Assembly (NCBI GenBank): GCA_019009955.1
Contig: CM032228.1
Location: forward strand, 182,125,501 to 182,189,500
DNA from: Riptortus pedestris
Taxonomy: Eukaryota; Arthropoda; Insecta; Hemiptera; Alydidae
Length of the DNA: 64,000 bases
Direction: 5' to 3'
Shown here: in pieces, positions 35,500-47,574 of the stretch
Layout of the letters: every line of letters begins with the position of its first letter
Position numbering within the stretch: the stretch's first letter is position 1
Made by a program: the position numbers and the translations under genes
Notes under the pieces: model-generated
What the model was told of the DNA's origin: nothing
The model's input: only the letters and a program-made list of their open reading frames with translations
Databases searched by the model: none

Positions 35500-38132
35500 T
35501 TTTCATCAGGGTTGTTTAAATATCATAAATGTAGGAAGTACAATTAAATTTGATCTATTTTGGTTTTTATATTCAGATTTCACATGTTATAGGTAAATAA
35601 ATATAAATTGTTTCAGGGGTCATCTATTATTTTGATTCGTCTTTTCTCTTAGCCTTTAGTCATAAAATCGTTTCTTATTAACTAGTGGTCCACTTTTTAT
35701 TCGTACTCGATAAGTGCATAATAATATGTACTATCTCTGTGTATTGGTAATCCCCCCCTCTATGTTTTTATGATTCAATTGACAGTTTTTGCAATCGATA
35801 ATATAGTGATATTGTTGCCACGATTTTTGACGCCAGGCGTTATCGAGGAAAAGGATTTGTACTTTCTTTCACTAATTGCTACCTCTTATTGTTGAATTAA
35901 TGGCCTGGTTGGACAGACGGAGCTGAAAATATGTCAATAAAAATCACATTTTCTTTATTAAATTTTATATATCCTTTTATAATATGATAATCCTTGATAA
36001 TCCTGCATTCAAGGTCACTGCTTACAGAACATTCATTCCGTAATATTTTAAGGACTCTAATTTCACCCACCCCATTTATTCAATCTAGGGAAAATGAAGA
36101 TAAAATTAGAATTGAATTTGAAGATAAAGCATTTAGTAAAAATGCCACCCAATGAATTTTGTTTAGGTGTGTGGGGCTTCAATAGACATATCCTGCAGCT
36201 TCTATAAGATTTGAGTATGAATCATGGCGAGTGCTCTTCACTCATGCCCGTGGCATTGCACGATGGTTATTACTTATAAACTAATGCTTGAATTTGGGCA
36301 TCAACTATTAATGGACGACTAGCTTGGGGTTAACGTCTGCCAGAAACAATTCATTTTCTCTACGCAATGAACGTCCCGTTGGAAATTTTATTTTTCTGGA
36401 TTAAAAAATGAACATCTCTTTGATTTAGCCAGATCTCTATGAAAACAGTGTGGGTTCGTCCCTTAGAAAATCTCTAGTCTGTGATCGTCAGGGACTATGA
36501 TTCTTGAAACAGGAAAGGTGGTGGCGACCGCTTTAAACATCTGTGTCCTTGTAGCTCTTTAAATATGACGCTAAAAACAGAGTATGCTAATAAGTAGGTT
36601 TGTGTTGGATTTGAGCTTTTGTTGTATTCATGTAGTTCACATTCGAAGGTCTTCTATTCATTGTTCCATTTTTTTACTGTAGTAAGAATTACTTAAGTTT
36701 TTTACTAGAACATTTTTTATTTTTTCTAAATAGAATTGAATTAGACGTTTGTAATTGGCCGACAGTGCTCACTTTTCATTATTGAACCTCCCTATTTTAT
36801 CTATTTTGCAAATCTCAATATATTTCCATTGATTTAATTTCAAAAATTCACTGTCTCTTAGTCCGCGGACACAATTAAGAGTTTTATTTAATGTTTGTAT
36901 GTTATGTTCTGACTTATTGCTATGAGAATATAAAATTCGTTAGTCATTGGATAGATTTATTTATGTATATTGTTAACCAAAGTAAGGTATGAAAATGCTT
37001 TATGAATGACACTGAACTAATAAGAAATAAGGTAGGAGACAACCGTAAACACGAACTAACACCTGTAGTAAGAGATACTCAATCCGAAGGTACTCGAAAG
37101 GCCCCTTGATATTATGCAAGTTATTAAAAAAATGCGACACACCAAATCATATCATTTGCCCGTCTTTTTACAGAATTCCTCTCAATTTGTTCAACCGATT
37201 CGCTTGTGCCATGGTGATGAGAAAACAGTACTTATTTCCTTGATATTCAAAGAATTCAAAATGAAATTCCTTTCTACATCTATATACAATTTCTGTACTC
37301 AAGTAATGAATAATGCTGTACTCGAGATTATGCCGACTGTGGCTTGTTATCAGATAAATAATCCACTTGTGTACTTTCAGTTATCTCAGCCAATTGATTC
37401 ATTTTACTACCAAGACATTTAGGTATATCAGTATGAGTATGGATTTAGCTCATAGTTTAGCTGTGATTTTAATGTTAAAATTTAATAATATCATGATAAC
37501 ATCAAAATCAAACAGGCTTATTTCAGTCATTTATCATTAATTAATAAGAGAAAGATATTAATACAATGCTAGTGTGCATTGCTAATCATGTTTCTTATTC
37601 CTGATTTGATTGCAGAATCCGTGCAACACAATGAAATGCATATACATAGTTATAGAAAGATGACATAATTTAGAAACCAATCTGAGACATATATGGCAAC
37701 ACAAAATTACGCACTTCTCCGTCTTATTTTGGGATATTGACGAATAAGGATATATAAAGGGCCTCAATTATTTATCGTAAAATGTTTCTGTTAAGTGTTT
37801 TGATCCCCCCCCCCCTTGCAATAGCCACTTACGTGGCAACTCTATGTGATGGGTAAGCAGCATATATTTTACTACACCCTTAAATGGCTTAAGTATAAAT
37901 TATGACAGTGATATGTCTATAATTATTAATGTTCCGTTATTATCATCAAATTTCTTTATAAATATTTGGTATATTGAATGTGGTAAAATCACTATGAAAT
38001 TTACAGAGTTCACAGGTTGTTTATATATTATAACTTGTATAATTTCGAACAATGACTCTTTCTAAGTAGAGTCTTTTAAGAAATAAAGACAGTTTACAAA
38101 CTTTTAATGAATAGCTTTGACGTTCTGAAAAT
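35500..38132. other. Intron sequence upstream of the Musashi exon, no feature recognised
   Basis: About 2.6 kb without a recognisable transposon copy, unlike the DNA on either side. The 102-codon open frame at 37114-37422 has no motif and no splice context linking it to the exon. Confidence 0.45.
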
Positions 38133-38166
38133 TACTTTTTCTAATTATGTCCTATTTATGTTACAG
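38133..38166 (+). promoter_or_regulatory. 3' splice site of the Musashi exon (branch point, pyrimidine tract, AG)
   Basis: A T-rich tract with a CTAAT branch-point-like motif at 38141-38145, about 21 nt before the terminal CAG at 38164-38166, lies directly before the exon. No other AG interrupts the stretch between the branch motif and the acceptor. Confidence 0.75.
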
Positions 38167-38207
38167 GAAAATGTTCATCGGAGGTCTTAGTTGGCAGACA
38201 AGTCCAG
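38167..38207 (+). CDS. Rbp6: Internal coding exon of a Musashi-family RNA-binding protein (Rbp6/MSI2-like), RRM1 start
   Basis: The 41-nt exon reads (xx)G-KMFIGGLSWQTSP-G(xx). It begins with the third base of a codon and ends with the first base of the next. KMFIGGL is the RNP-2 strand of an RRM, and the following SWQTSP is characteristic of Musashi proteins. From memory of the families, Drosophila Msi has KMFVGGLSWQTSS, Rbp6 and vertebrate MSI2 have KMFIGGLSWQTSP, and hnRNP A/B-type proteins have SWDT or SWET, so Rbp6/MSI2 fits best. Musashi proteins bind UAG-containing 3'UTR sites and regulate translation and stem-cell fate. The exon is bordered by TTTATGTTACAG and GTAAGT. The next expected segment (LR-YF--FGEI) is not found downstream and no N-terminal exon is recognised upstream, so both neighbours are probably outside the window. 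Codon use is ordinary and there is no frame disruption. The symbol is by resemblance; the family assignment is the firm part. Confidence 0.9.
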
Positions 38208-38213
38208 GTAAGT
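38208..38213 (+). promoter_or_regulatory. 5' splice site of the Musashi exon
   Basis: CCAG|GTAAGT is a near-perfect match to the U1 consensus and fixes the 3' edge of the 41-nt exon. Confidence 0.8.
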
Positions 38214-38643
38214 CTTCATACTATTTCCTATACTGTGAATGTAAGAGCCATTGTTGTAGGCATAACTCATTAAGACATTTCATTACTTCCTGTAATATCT
38301 GTTAATTGTATAATTACTTCGAGATCAGAAAACAACAGCTCATTTAGTCTAAGAAACATTGAGGTTTATAGTGCAATAATAGGAAAGTCATGTCATCATA
38401 ACGCATAGAATGTAATCTTTGATGTTTCTGTCGAGGCTTCTAACCTTAATTTGAAGTACTTGCTTAAATAAAATTGCTTATACAAGCATACTTGAAGTCA
38501 AGAAAATAACGACATAACATTATTATCTCCTACGACACTTTTGTATTACATTTTACCTGAGTCTTAGTATGGACACTTTTGATGCTAGAATAACTGAAGC
38601 ATATTTATTAGTCTGTTCGCATGTAAGGCAGATTGTATCTTTT

Positions 38644-38761
38644 AGCAGATTTCCCTTAAGGGAAATCAGCTATTGAGGTCGTACTCATGACGCGAGTTTC
38701 GAAAAATTTCTTCAAATGTCCATCGATCCTACCCAGGAGATGACGAAAATGAGGTCCGTTC

Positions 38762-38839
<78 letters not shown>

Positions 38840-39296
38840 CTGTTAACGCTCTAGCGGTCGCAATTTTCGTTTGATCGTTACCAAACTCGATATTTAAATG
38901 TTTTATGCAAAAATAAAGATCAAGTTCGTTAATGGCTGAAATCGGACTAGTGGGAGGGGGGGTTTAGAGGGGAGGATTTTCGAAAATTCGAAATATCTCC
39001 TTTACTATAAGTCGGATCGAAAACTTATATAGAAGCAATCTTTTTGCAAATTAAATTTACTATAAATAATGTTATATACATTTATTCTGTATCTTGAATA
39101 TTAACCGAGATATTTGCATATTTCTGTTTTCAGCTTTTGAGACGAGATCGGCTAACTTCGGGTCTAGTCGTGAGTTTCCGTCAAGAACTAGTTCGGGCCC
39201 TTCCCGTAACTGTTTGACTCTCTATTCTGAAATTTCCTTATTATAAAACTTCACGTGGGAAATCTGCTTAGTTTACGCAGCCCCTGCGTGACGGAA
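38644..39296 (+). mobile_element. HINE-like element, full length, third-type subfamily
   Basis: Perfect 5' palindrome, conserved block, TA core 38767-38836, TCTGTTAACGCTCTAGCGG, G-rich block 38950-38972, third-type 3' segment (GACGAGATCGGCTAACTTCG, CCCGTAACTGTTTGAC), GTGGGAAATCTGCTTAG, hairpin ACGCAG-CCC-CTGCGT and GACGGAA. One of the best-preserved copies, 440 bp after the Musashi donor. Confidence 0.92.
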
Positions 39297-40856
39297 TTTT
39301 TCTCATTTACTACTATGCCTTAGTTTTTTAATAAATCCTACCCAAATAACATAACCGTGTAATATAGAAGATATTTATTTCAAGAATTGTTTATTTGCAT
39401 TAAATATTAAGATTTTATAGTAGTCTGGAAAAAAAATATAATATTATCAAACCAATACAGTTAGCTAGGATCTCTTCTTATTCACTCCTTCAAAATACAA
39501 ATGCATTATTGGTTTTGCATCATTTCGTGTTTTCAGGTCGACATATATTGGTTTAATTCAGATCCTTATTTAGCCAATGGATACTTTTCTGTAGTTAATG
39601 ATTTTTAGTTGTAACAGAGGGAAATAATAAATTTTAACCGAAAATAAAAATATAAATTGCTCGAAATATCTTAGTAGCGTATTTTTTTTAAAAACAATTA
39701 TCATATGTTCTCTTATAAGGCTATTTATAGGCATGGTTACCAAAGTTGTAAAATGATTTCGTTTCATTTCACTTGCGGCTTCAATAACAGCTATTTTAAA
39801 CATAAAAGTCTAATTGTCACTTTCCCATGAATTAAGGGTATAATGACTCAACGACTTTATTTGTGGAGTAATTGTTAATCATGGACCGCTAAAATGATAA
39901 TTGCTGTAAAAAGAGTGAATTGTAGTTTATTGAACAGTAGTTCACGGTGAAGGAAAAACACAAATGTTAACAATGAGGGGGAAAAACATATTCTGCTCAA
40001 CTGTTACTTGTTTTTGTGTGTAAACTTGAAAGCACATATTTGTTATATTTAAGGGCATTGGGTTTAAAAGAAATGTGGCTTAGTACATAATAAGTTTCAT
40101 TCATTTACTAGTATTTTAGGTTGGCCGGGCTATTGTGGTGGTTATATTATGCAGGTTGTTGGTGTACTGAAACTGGACGAATATTGTTGGGTTTGTAATA
40201 AAGGTTTTGTATAGGGAACAGAGCTGTTGTCGAGAAGCAGTGGTTGTCACAGTCTGTCGGAACACTCCCCTTCCTGGCCTTTATCTGGACGAGGCCACCG
40301 ACACCCTTCTCTTGACAAATACCTCTCCCACTTCCATTAATCCCCCATCATCCCAGTCCATCCCCATACCATATACTCACTACCATCACACCCCCCGGTC
40401 TCTCTTCAATTCTATTCAAGGGCCCATCCTATTTTTCCTACCCCCTTAAGGAGAAACTAGCAGATATCCTCCCTAAAATATCGGTCCGAAACAAAGAACA
40501 ATTTAATATCCCCTTACAAGAAAAAAAGATATCCAGTGAAAAAATAACAGAACCGTAACACGTTAGCAATTATTTTACAAAGTATTGCACATATAACAGT
40601 TATTAATTAATCCTACTTTTTGTTCAACACAGTTCACCTTTTTACACATGAACTGAGACGAAACCCATATCTAAGCTACATGCCCTCTCTCACCCTCTCC
40701 CAACATCAAAGTAACCTTTCAAGAACACTGCTTATTAGAATTCGCCACTTGTTTTAACTACATATTACATGCAATAAATGAAAGATATCAAATCAGGTTT
40801 ATTATTTGCATCATATTTTTATAAGTATATTTTTAATTAATAGTTTACACACACAC
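39297..40856. other. No recognisable gene
   Basis: Contains a C-rich stretch at 40260-40445 with an 80-codon Pro/Ser/Thr-rich open frame (40207-40449). No domain was recognised. Confidence 0.35.
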
Positions 40857-40858
40857 TT

Positions 40859-40907
<49 letters not shown>

Positions 40908-40908
<1 letters not shown>

Positions 40909-42245
40909 TAGCTCAGATACCCGGCTTCGCTCGGGAATTCATTTGAGGCTGAATGGTGATGGTATTTTTTTGGCAAAGCTTTACTTTGCACAATATTTTG
41001 ACATTTACCCGTCCCAGTGTTTAGTTTAAACGTTTCTGTGGATTTGTTAATAATAAAATTATTTTTTTATGTAAGTCTTCACTGTCCTCCAAATTGTCAT
41101 ATTTCCTGCCTCCTTTGCATTATGCATAGATTTCAGTTATTAAGGACAAAATATTAACATAGATTTGAATTAATTTTTCCAGCTGAGGTACCTGATAGTT
41201 CAAATAGGAATGCATTGTTGAGCATATCAATATTTCTACGCAAATTACTTGCTCCACACATTGTTCCTGGAGAAACGTATAAAAAAAAAAAAGTTAATCT
41301 AAATAACAAAGTAAACAACTTTTGTTATGTGCATGTTTGTCGAAAAACAAATAGACAATGAAATATAGCGAATTTTTATTTCAGGCGTCCCTTATAACCT
41401 CCACTCCCGTTCTAACCTAAACATTTTAATATAGCTTATAATCATGGAAGAATTAATGCTAATTGGCATACCGAGTTTTGTTAAGTTCGGTTCAATCGTT
41501 AGCGCCCAATAAAATAGTTGACTCCCGCTTTAGTTTATAGTGTATATCTCGTTTATACATTGTTAAAAGACACAAATTAATATCACAAAAGTTACTCTAA
41601 ATAACTAAATAAACAACTTTTGTTATGTGCATATATGCAGAAAAACCAATAGAAAACGAAATACCGCTATTTTTAATTTCAGGCCTCCCTTACAACCCCC
41701 ACTCCTGCCCGTCGCTAGAAATGTTGGTAAGGCTTGTTATAATGAAAGCGGTAGTGCTAATATACATACGGAGTATTATTTATTTTGGTTGAGTATTTTG
41801 TGCCAAATAAAATTGTTGATTTCTGCTATCACTTTTTGGCGTATAACGCCTTTATAATTAGGTATACGACAAAAGTGTATATGACAAAAGTTTCTCTAAA
41901 TAACAAAGTAAACAACTTTTGTTATGTGCATAATTGCCGAGAATGCAATAGGAAACGAAATATCACTATTTTTAATTTCAGGCCTCCCTTATAACCTAAA
42001 AACCCCCACTCCTGTTCGTCTCAGAGAATACTAACATAGCCTAAAGTCTAAGTTGGGTTAGTAGTAATATACATACCAAGTTTCATAAAATTCGGTTCAG
42101 CCGTTTATGCGTGAAAAGGTAACAAACAAACAAACAAACAAACATACACGAAAGAAACAAAATGCAGTTATGGTGTCTATGACATGTGAAACGAAAAGTT
42201 ATCGTGAAATTTCGCGAAAAAAATCAATGTACAGACAGAGGTTAC

Positions 42246-42297
<52 letters not shown>
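40908..42297 (-). mobile_element. Non-autonomous Helitron, family B, copy 2
   Basis: On the minus strand it ends CCCGAGCGAAGCCGGG, TATCTGAG, CTAG at 40908. The 5' side has GTAACCTCTGTCTGTACATT and the same GTTATC/TTTCGTTTC block as copy 1. Tandem blocks recur at about 41402, 41700 and 42007 (periods 298 and 307). A TA array (42252-42294) bordered by TTACAATA/AATTGTAA lies at the 5' side, as in copy 1. TA sequence flanks the 3' end (40871-40907). Confidence 0.78.
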
Positions 42298-43089
42298 GTA
42301 ATTCTTGTAACTCGGTTCTTTAAATTATAATTTATAATATTTGTTAATATATATTAAGAGGGTTTCTATTGTATAATACTTGAAAAAATATCTGGATATA
42401 TGTTGTATTTTTATGTGCCCAACTATTGTTTTGATTGAAAACGACTAAGGGGGAGAGAGAGCTTAAAAGATAGCGGTAATAAAAACTACTACTGCTAAAT
42501 TACTACCACAAACAAATTAAAGATACAGGAGACTTGTATAGAGGCCTTTTTATCATAAAAAGTTTCATTAATTATGTTCTAATATTTTTTTATCCAGCAT
42601 ATGAGAATTGAAATATCGTATATCACTTTCAAATGAAATAATTTCAAATGACGTGTTGGAAAACATTTTTTTTTCTCATTCAATACGATTACAAGAAAAT
42701 CATGTGGTGTCTACATGAAGTTATATAAATTTCTCACATTTCGAGAGTAGTGAAGTATGATGACAGAAGTTTCAGCAATATAATACGTATATTCAGAAAG
42801 AAATTTGATACATGTAATTTATTTGAATGATCTATGGAGATTGATTTAAATCGTAATGTGTATATTGTTTTTCAGAAAATTGTGTGTTCCAAATATAAAA
42901 TGATCTTATCAAGAAATGATTACTGGCTCATGTGATGAAAACGATTCTATAAATGACTGATTTCTTCCAATCCCAAGATTTATTATCTTATCTTTTCTCA
43001 AATATAGGCCACTGGTCCCCACTCGATTATATTATATAGAATTCATTTGTTATTATGATTAATTTTGACTATAATTTTTTAAGATTTTT
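42298..43089. other. No recognisable feature
   Basis: AT-rich sequence between the Helitron and the next HINE-like copy. Confidence 0.4.
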
Positions 43090-43222
43090 AGCAGATTTCC
43101 CTTAAGGGAAATCAGCTATTGAGGTCGTACTCATGACGCGATTTTTGAAAAATGTCTTCAAATGTCCATCGATCTTACCCGAGATGACGAAAATGAGGTC
43201 CGTTCAAAATTATATATATGTA

Positions 43223-43265
<43 letters not shown>

Positions 43266-43738
43266 CTGTTAAAGCTCTAGCGGTCGCAATTTTTGTTTAA
43301 TCGGTACCAACTCGATATTTAATCATTTTATGTAAAAAGAAAAATCAAGTTCGTAATGTCTGAAACCACCGGACCAGTGGAAGGGGGGGTTTAGAGGGGG
43401 AATTTTTGAAAAATAGAAATATCTCCGTTATTATGCGTCGGATCGTAAAACTGTATATAATCAATCTTATTTTAAATTAAATTTACTATAAATATTGTTC
43501 TATTCATTTATTCTACATATTGAATATTAGCCGAGATATTTGCATTTGTATTGTGTTTTTGTGGTCGGCTGTATTCGGGACTCCGACGAAAGCTAGTTCA
43601 GCCGTTTCCGTAACTGTTCGTCCCTCGTGAATTGGTTTAGAGATTCGTTACTACTACTGTTATTAGTAGACAGATTTCTCTATTGTAAAACTTTACTTGG
43701 AAAATCTGCTTAGGTTACGCAGCTCCTGCGTGACGGAC
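43090..43738 (+). mobile_element. HINE-like element, full length, short subfamily
   Basis: Perfect 5' palindrome, TA core 43210-43262, G-rich block 43382-43400, short 3' segment (GACTCCGACGAAAGCTAGTT), AAAATCTGCTTAGG, hairpin and GACGGAC followed by six T. Confidence 0.9.
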
Positions 43739-43854
43739 TTTTTTATTAATGATATTAAAAGGTGTTTTTCATGCATTAATTTGGAATTAAACTAATTCGC
43801 ACTTCCATGTTCCCCGTATGAATAAAGGCAACAACTTAGATAAATAAACAGGAA

Positions 43855-43962
43855 CCCTTTAAATACAATCCTTAGTCCTATCCTGGCTAGAGAAGTATGG
43901 TAATACGTAGATACCTCGTCCCGATTAGCCTTCGTAGCAGAATGTGGGTGTTAATAAATAAC
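43855..43962 (+). repeat. SINE 3' fragment
   Basis: AATCCTTAGTCCTATCCTGG through CTCGTCCCGATTAGCC to GTGTTAATAAATAA. The tRNA-like head is missing. Confidence 0.7.
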
Positions 43963-44065
43963 CCAATATTTTAATTTGTTATCTCATACTTACAGGCTCC
44001 TTTAAATTTAGGTTATAAGGAAATTATCTCATATCTAATAATAACATGCTCTACTTTTAAAAAAA

Positions 44066-45000
44066 ATAAATTATTTATTACGTCCACATTTTGCAACTAA
44101 GGCTAATTGGGACGAGTTATCTACAGGTTACCACCCTTTTCTATTAGCAGATTTCCCTTAAGGGAAATCAGCTATTGAGGTCGTACTCATGATGCTAGTT
44201 TCGAAAAATTTCTTCAAATGTCCATCGATCCTACCCAGGAGATGACGAAAATGAGGTCCGTTCAAAATTATATATATATATATTTGTCTGTTAACGCTCT
44301 AGCGGAAGCAATTCTTATTTGATCTTTACCAAACTCGAAATTTAATCGTTTTATGTAAAAAGGAAGATCAAGTTCGTTAATGGCTGAAATCGGACCAGTG
44401 GGAGTGGGGGGGGTTTAGAGGGGGGGAGTTTTGAAAATTCAAAATATCTCCGTTATTATGCGTCGGAGCGAAAAATTGTATAGAATAAATCTTATTGCAA
44501 ATTAAATTTACTATAAATATTGTTCTATTCATTTATTCTGTATCTTGAATATTAACCGAGATATTTGCATTTGTATTCTGCGTGATACTGGTCACCAGTA
44601 GGCTATGTTCGAACTTTCCGGCGAGAGCTCTGGCGGCCGTTTCTATAACTTCGCCCCTCGTGAATAGGTTTAGAGGTTAGGTCAACTGTTTTTTGGGGCT
44701 AGAAACTACTGGGTTGTTACGCCCTAAATAATGTTTTAGGTTTAGAGGTTTCTTACTACTACAGTTGTTATTAGGCAGATTTCCCTATTGTAAAACTTCA
44801 CGTGGGAAATCTGCTTAGTTTACGCAGCCCCTGCGTGACGGACTTTCTAGGGTGGGACTAAGGATTTTATTTAATGAATTCCGTCACTAAATAAATTCCT
44901 ATTGCCCAGGCGGGAGTCGAACTCGCCACTCTAGGTTTACCATGTGAGACTAAGGCTAACGCTTTAACTCACATGGCTAACCTGAGCCCCTACTCTACTT
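44066..45000 (-). repeat. tRNA-derived SINE interrupted by a HINE-like element
   Basis: 44066-44144 holds the SINE tail and 3' body (TTATTTATTACGTCCACATT, GGTTACCACCCTTTTCT). 44844-45000 holds the rest (CTAGGGTGGGACTAAGG) and the tRNA-like head, reading on the minus strand GGGGCTCAGGTTAGCC, CATGTGAGTTAAAGC, B box GAGTTCGACTCCCGCC. The break falls at CTTTTCT/CTAGGGTGG. Confidence 0.88.
44146..44843 (+). mobile_element. HINE-like element, full length, short subfamily with 72-bp insertion, nested in a SINE
   Basis: Perfect 5' palindrome, minimal TA core (44271-44283), G-rich block 44400-44428, short 3' segment, then a 72-bp extra stretch between two GGTTTAGAGGTT direct repeats (44666 and 44738). 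It ends GGGAAATCTGCTTAG, ACGCAG-CCC-CTGCGT, GACGGAC. Confidence 0.93.
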
Positions 45001-45028
45001 TTAGTCATAACCAAATAAAAATAATAAT

Positions 45029-45212
45029 CTCATATGGTAAACCAAGAGTGGGGAGCTCGATTCCAGCCTGGGCAATAGAAATTTATTTAGTGACGAATTC
45101 ATTAAATAAAATCCTTAATCTCACCTTGGAGAGGGTGGTAATCTGTAGTTAACTCTTCCCAGTTAGCCATAGTGGCAAAAAAATGGACTTAAATAAATAA
45201 TAATAAATTATT
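45029..45212 (+). repeat. SINE, 5'-truncated, head-to-head with the preceding SINE
   Basis: CTCATATGGTAAACCAAGAG, B box AGCTCGATTCCAGCC, TTAGTGACGAATTCATT and GGTAATCTGTAGTTAACTC, with a tail AAATAAATAATAATAAAT. Confidence 0.82.
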
Positions 45213-45705
45213 ATGATAGTTATACATATTGTTATTAGGTATTATTAGATTATTAATTATTTTCTAAAAACATTTTAATCTCCCTAAAAAACTTTTTACC
45301 TAATAGTTAAAAAATAAATTAATTTAAAATCTTGTAACCAATGGAAATTAAATTTTTATAGAAAGTGCTTTTCAAAAATAAAATTGAAAATAATAATATA
45401 GGGGAAGAAATGAAGAAGGACTTATTCATTATGTTCAAAAGGTACAGCAAAAACCGTGAAACGACAATGGTGTATAATATAATTTAGGCAGGTTTACTAC
45501 TTCCATACTGAGTACTTTCTCATCCCCAAAATACAGAAAACGACTTAAGGTAATAAATAAATAATTCTTCTAAACAACTTGAAAATATTTAAAGTTTTGG
45601 ATCTTGTAAAAAGGAGCATTATGGGGGTTGCGCGGCCCTCACAGGGTGGGCCACAAGACTTAATAATAGGTTACTAATTGGTTATTTATAACTGCAATCC
45701 ATTTT
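45213..45705. other. No recognisable feature
   Basis: AT-rich, no element seen. Confidence 0.4.
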
Positions 45706-46305
45706 AGCAGATTCCCCCTTAAGGGAAATCAGCTATTGAGGTTGAACTCATGACGCGAGTTTTAAAAATTACCTCAAATGTCCATCGATCCTACCCAGGA
45801 GATGACGAAAATGAGGTTCGTTCAAAATTATGTACATATATTTGTCTGTTAACGCTTTAGCGGTCGCAATTTTTGTTACCAAACTCCATATTTAATCGTT
45901 TTATATAAAAAGGAAGATCAAATTCGTTAATGACTGAAATCGGACCAGTGGGAGGGGAGTTTAGAGGGGGGAATTTTGAAAATGCGAAATATCTCCGTTA
46001 CTAATTTCGGATCGAAAAATTATATGGAACCAATCTTATTGCTAATTAAATAATCTATAAATATTTTTCTATACATATTTTCTGTATCATGAATATTAAC
46101 CCAGATATTTGGATTTTATAGTTTTCAGCCTTCAGCAAACCCCCACTTCCACTTATGTTAAACTAACAATACTCGCTTATGTAATAAACCACATTATTCG
46201 AACCTTAAATATTTTTAATACCAAATATTGTTTTCAAGAGACCTTTATTATACGACATACATGCAAATATGTTCCCCCCGTCCTAAGTTTTTGGACTACT
46301 TAAAT
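45706..46305 (+). mobile_element. HINE-like element, long subfamily, 3'-truncated
   Basis: 5' palindrome with an extra C, very short core (TATGTACATATA), G-rich block 45950-45974, long 3' segment as far as TTTTTGGACTACTTAAATT, then similarity ends. No 3' hairpin. Confidence 0.85.
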
Positions 46306-46844
46306 TTTGTTAACGCATCCCATATTTGACTAATTTTATGGTTATTGTTTCTAACTTTGAAGCAATTTCTAAATTGGAAAACAAATCGTCAAAAAAGAAT
46401 GTATTGTGTATTCAAGTTCTCTGAATTCTGAACACAGTCTCTTTGAAATGTATATTAAATGCTTAATTGATTCTATAGCCCATTAATCGTTTTTGTCTTA
46501 GTGGAGGCTTTCAATCATACAGGCATTGTTAAGGGCTGGTTGTGAGTTGCTAGGTTCGCACTTCATGCCAATTAATTGAGGCTTGCCTCTGACCTACATG
46601 CGCAGGTTCTGCATTACAGGGAGATGTAGTGGGGGGGGGGCTTTATGGCCCGTTAAAACCGCGGTCGCTTTATCACCACTGGAAAATTCCGCCATGATAA
46701 AGCATTCGCAAGTAATCTTAACGAACCGTGAATTGTTAAATCTTTATGTTGTAATTTACTCCCTCTTAAGGAAAATATGCATTTAAGGATTTTTAATTTA
46801 TTTAACTTTCAATGCGACTGTAAGTACAAACTACATTTAATTTC
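46306..46844. other. No recognisable feature
   Basis: A G11 run at 46630-46640 lies in a motif-free 67-codon open frame. Confidence 0.35.
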
Positions 46845-46960
46845 GATAAGCTATTGAGATTTTACTCATGTTGCAGTTATCGAAACATTTCTTCATATGG
46901 CCTTCGATCCAAACCAGGAGATGACGAAAATGAGGTCCGTTTAAAACTTTATATACATAT
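46845..46960 (+). mobile_element. HINE-like 5' block only
   Basis: AAGCTATTGAGATTTTACTC through GAGATGACGAAAATGAGG and a short TATATA end, then a (GATA)4 patch (46966-46981). The second half of the element is missing. Confidence 0.7.
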
Positions 46961-47055
46961 ATGGATAGATAGATAGATAGATTTTATTGGCTAATATATA
47001 CATATTTTAGCCTTTGTCTGAACCATTTAGTGTTATTAATCTTACTAATAATGTG

Positions 47056-47099
<44 letters not shown>

Positions 47100-47574
47100 A
47101 GAACTAGTGACATAATACTAACCAACTATATACATAAAATAATACATTTTTTTTTTAAAATAAATGTTTTCAAGTACTTAAACTTCTCAAATTCTTTATA
47201 GCTTAATCTGATTGACTTGCTGTGTTAATTGACTTCGTTGGACGTTTCTATATTATAGTGTTTAATTATCAAGATAATTGTATATACTATGTCGTTGCCT
47301 AGTCGCATACTGCTGATAGAAATAAGTAAATCACGTTCAGTTTAAGAATGTCCACAATGTGAAGAATATTTTCCAGGGACATTAAGTCATCACTTGTGGC
47401 TGTGCTTCTTCAAGAATTGCTCTCTATGATACCTGTATTCGGAGCATTGAAATAATAAATGTTTTAATCCGTCCGATAAAAATTCCTGGCACCGGATTTT
47501 ATTATTTTAATTTTTTTATTGTGATACAGTTTCAAGTAATAGTTATTTGAAATTCTCAGTTGGCTAACTAGTAG
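46961..47574. other. No gene; GATA and TA microsatellites
   Basis: (GATA)4 at 46966-46981 and (TA)n at 47058-47093. The remainder is not recognised. Confidence 0.5.

Larger units (their letters stand above)
1..38166 (+). other. Upstream intron (phase 2) of the Musashi gene, extends beyond the window
   Basis: No other exon with recognisable protein similarity and splice sites was found on the + strand here, so everything left of the exon is inferred to be intronic or 5'-flanking DNA. It is dominated by the repeats listed separately. An alternative first exon or an unrelated small gene cannot be excluded by eye. Confidence 0.5.
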
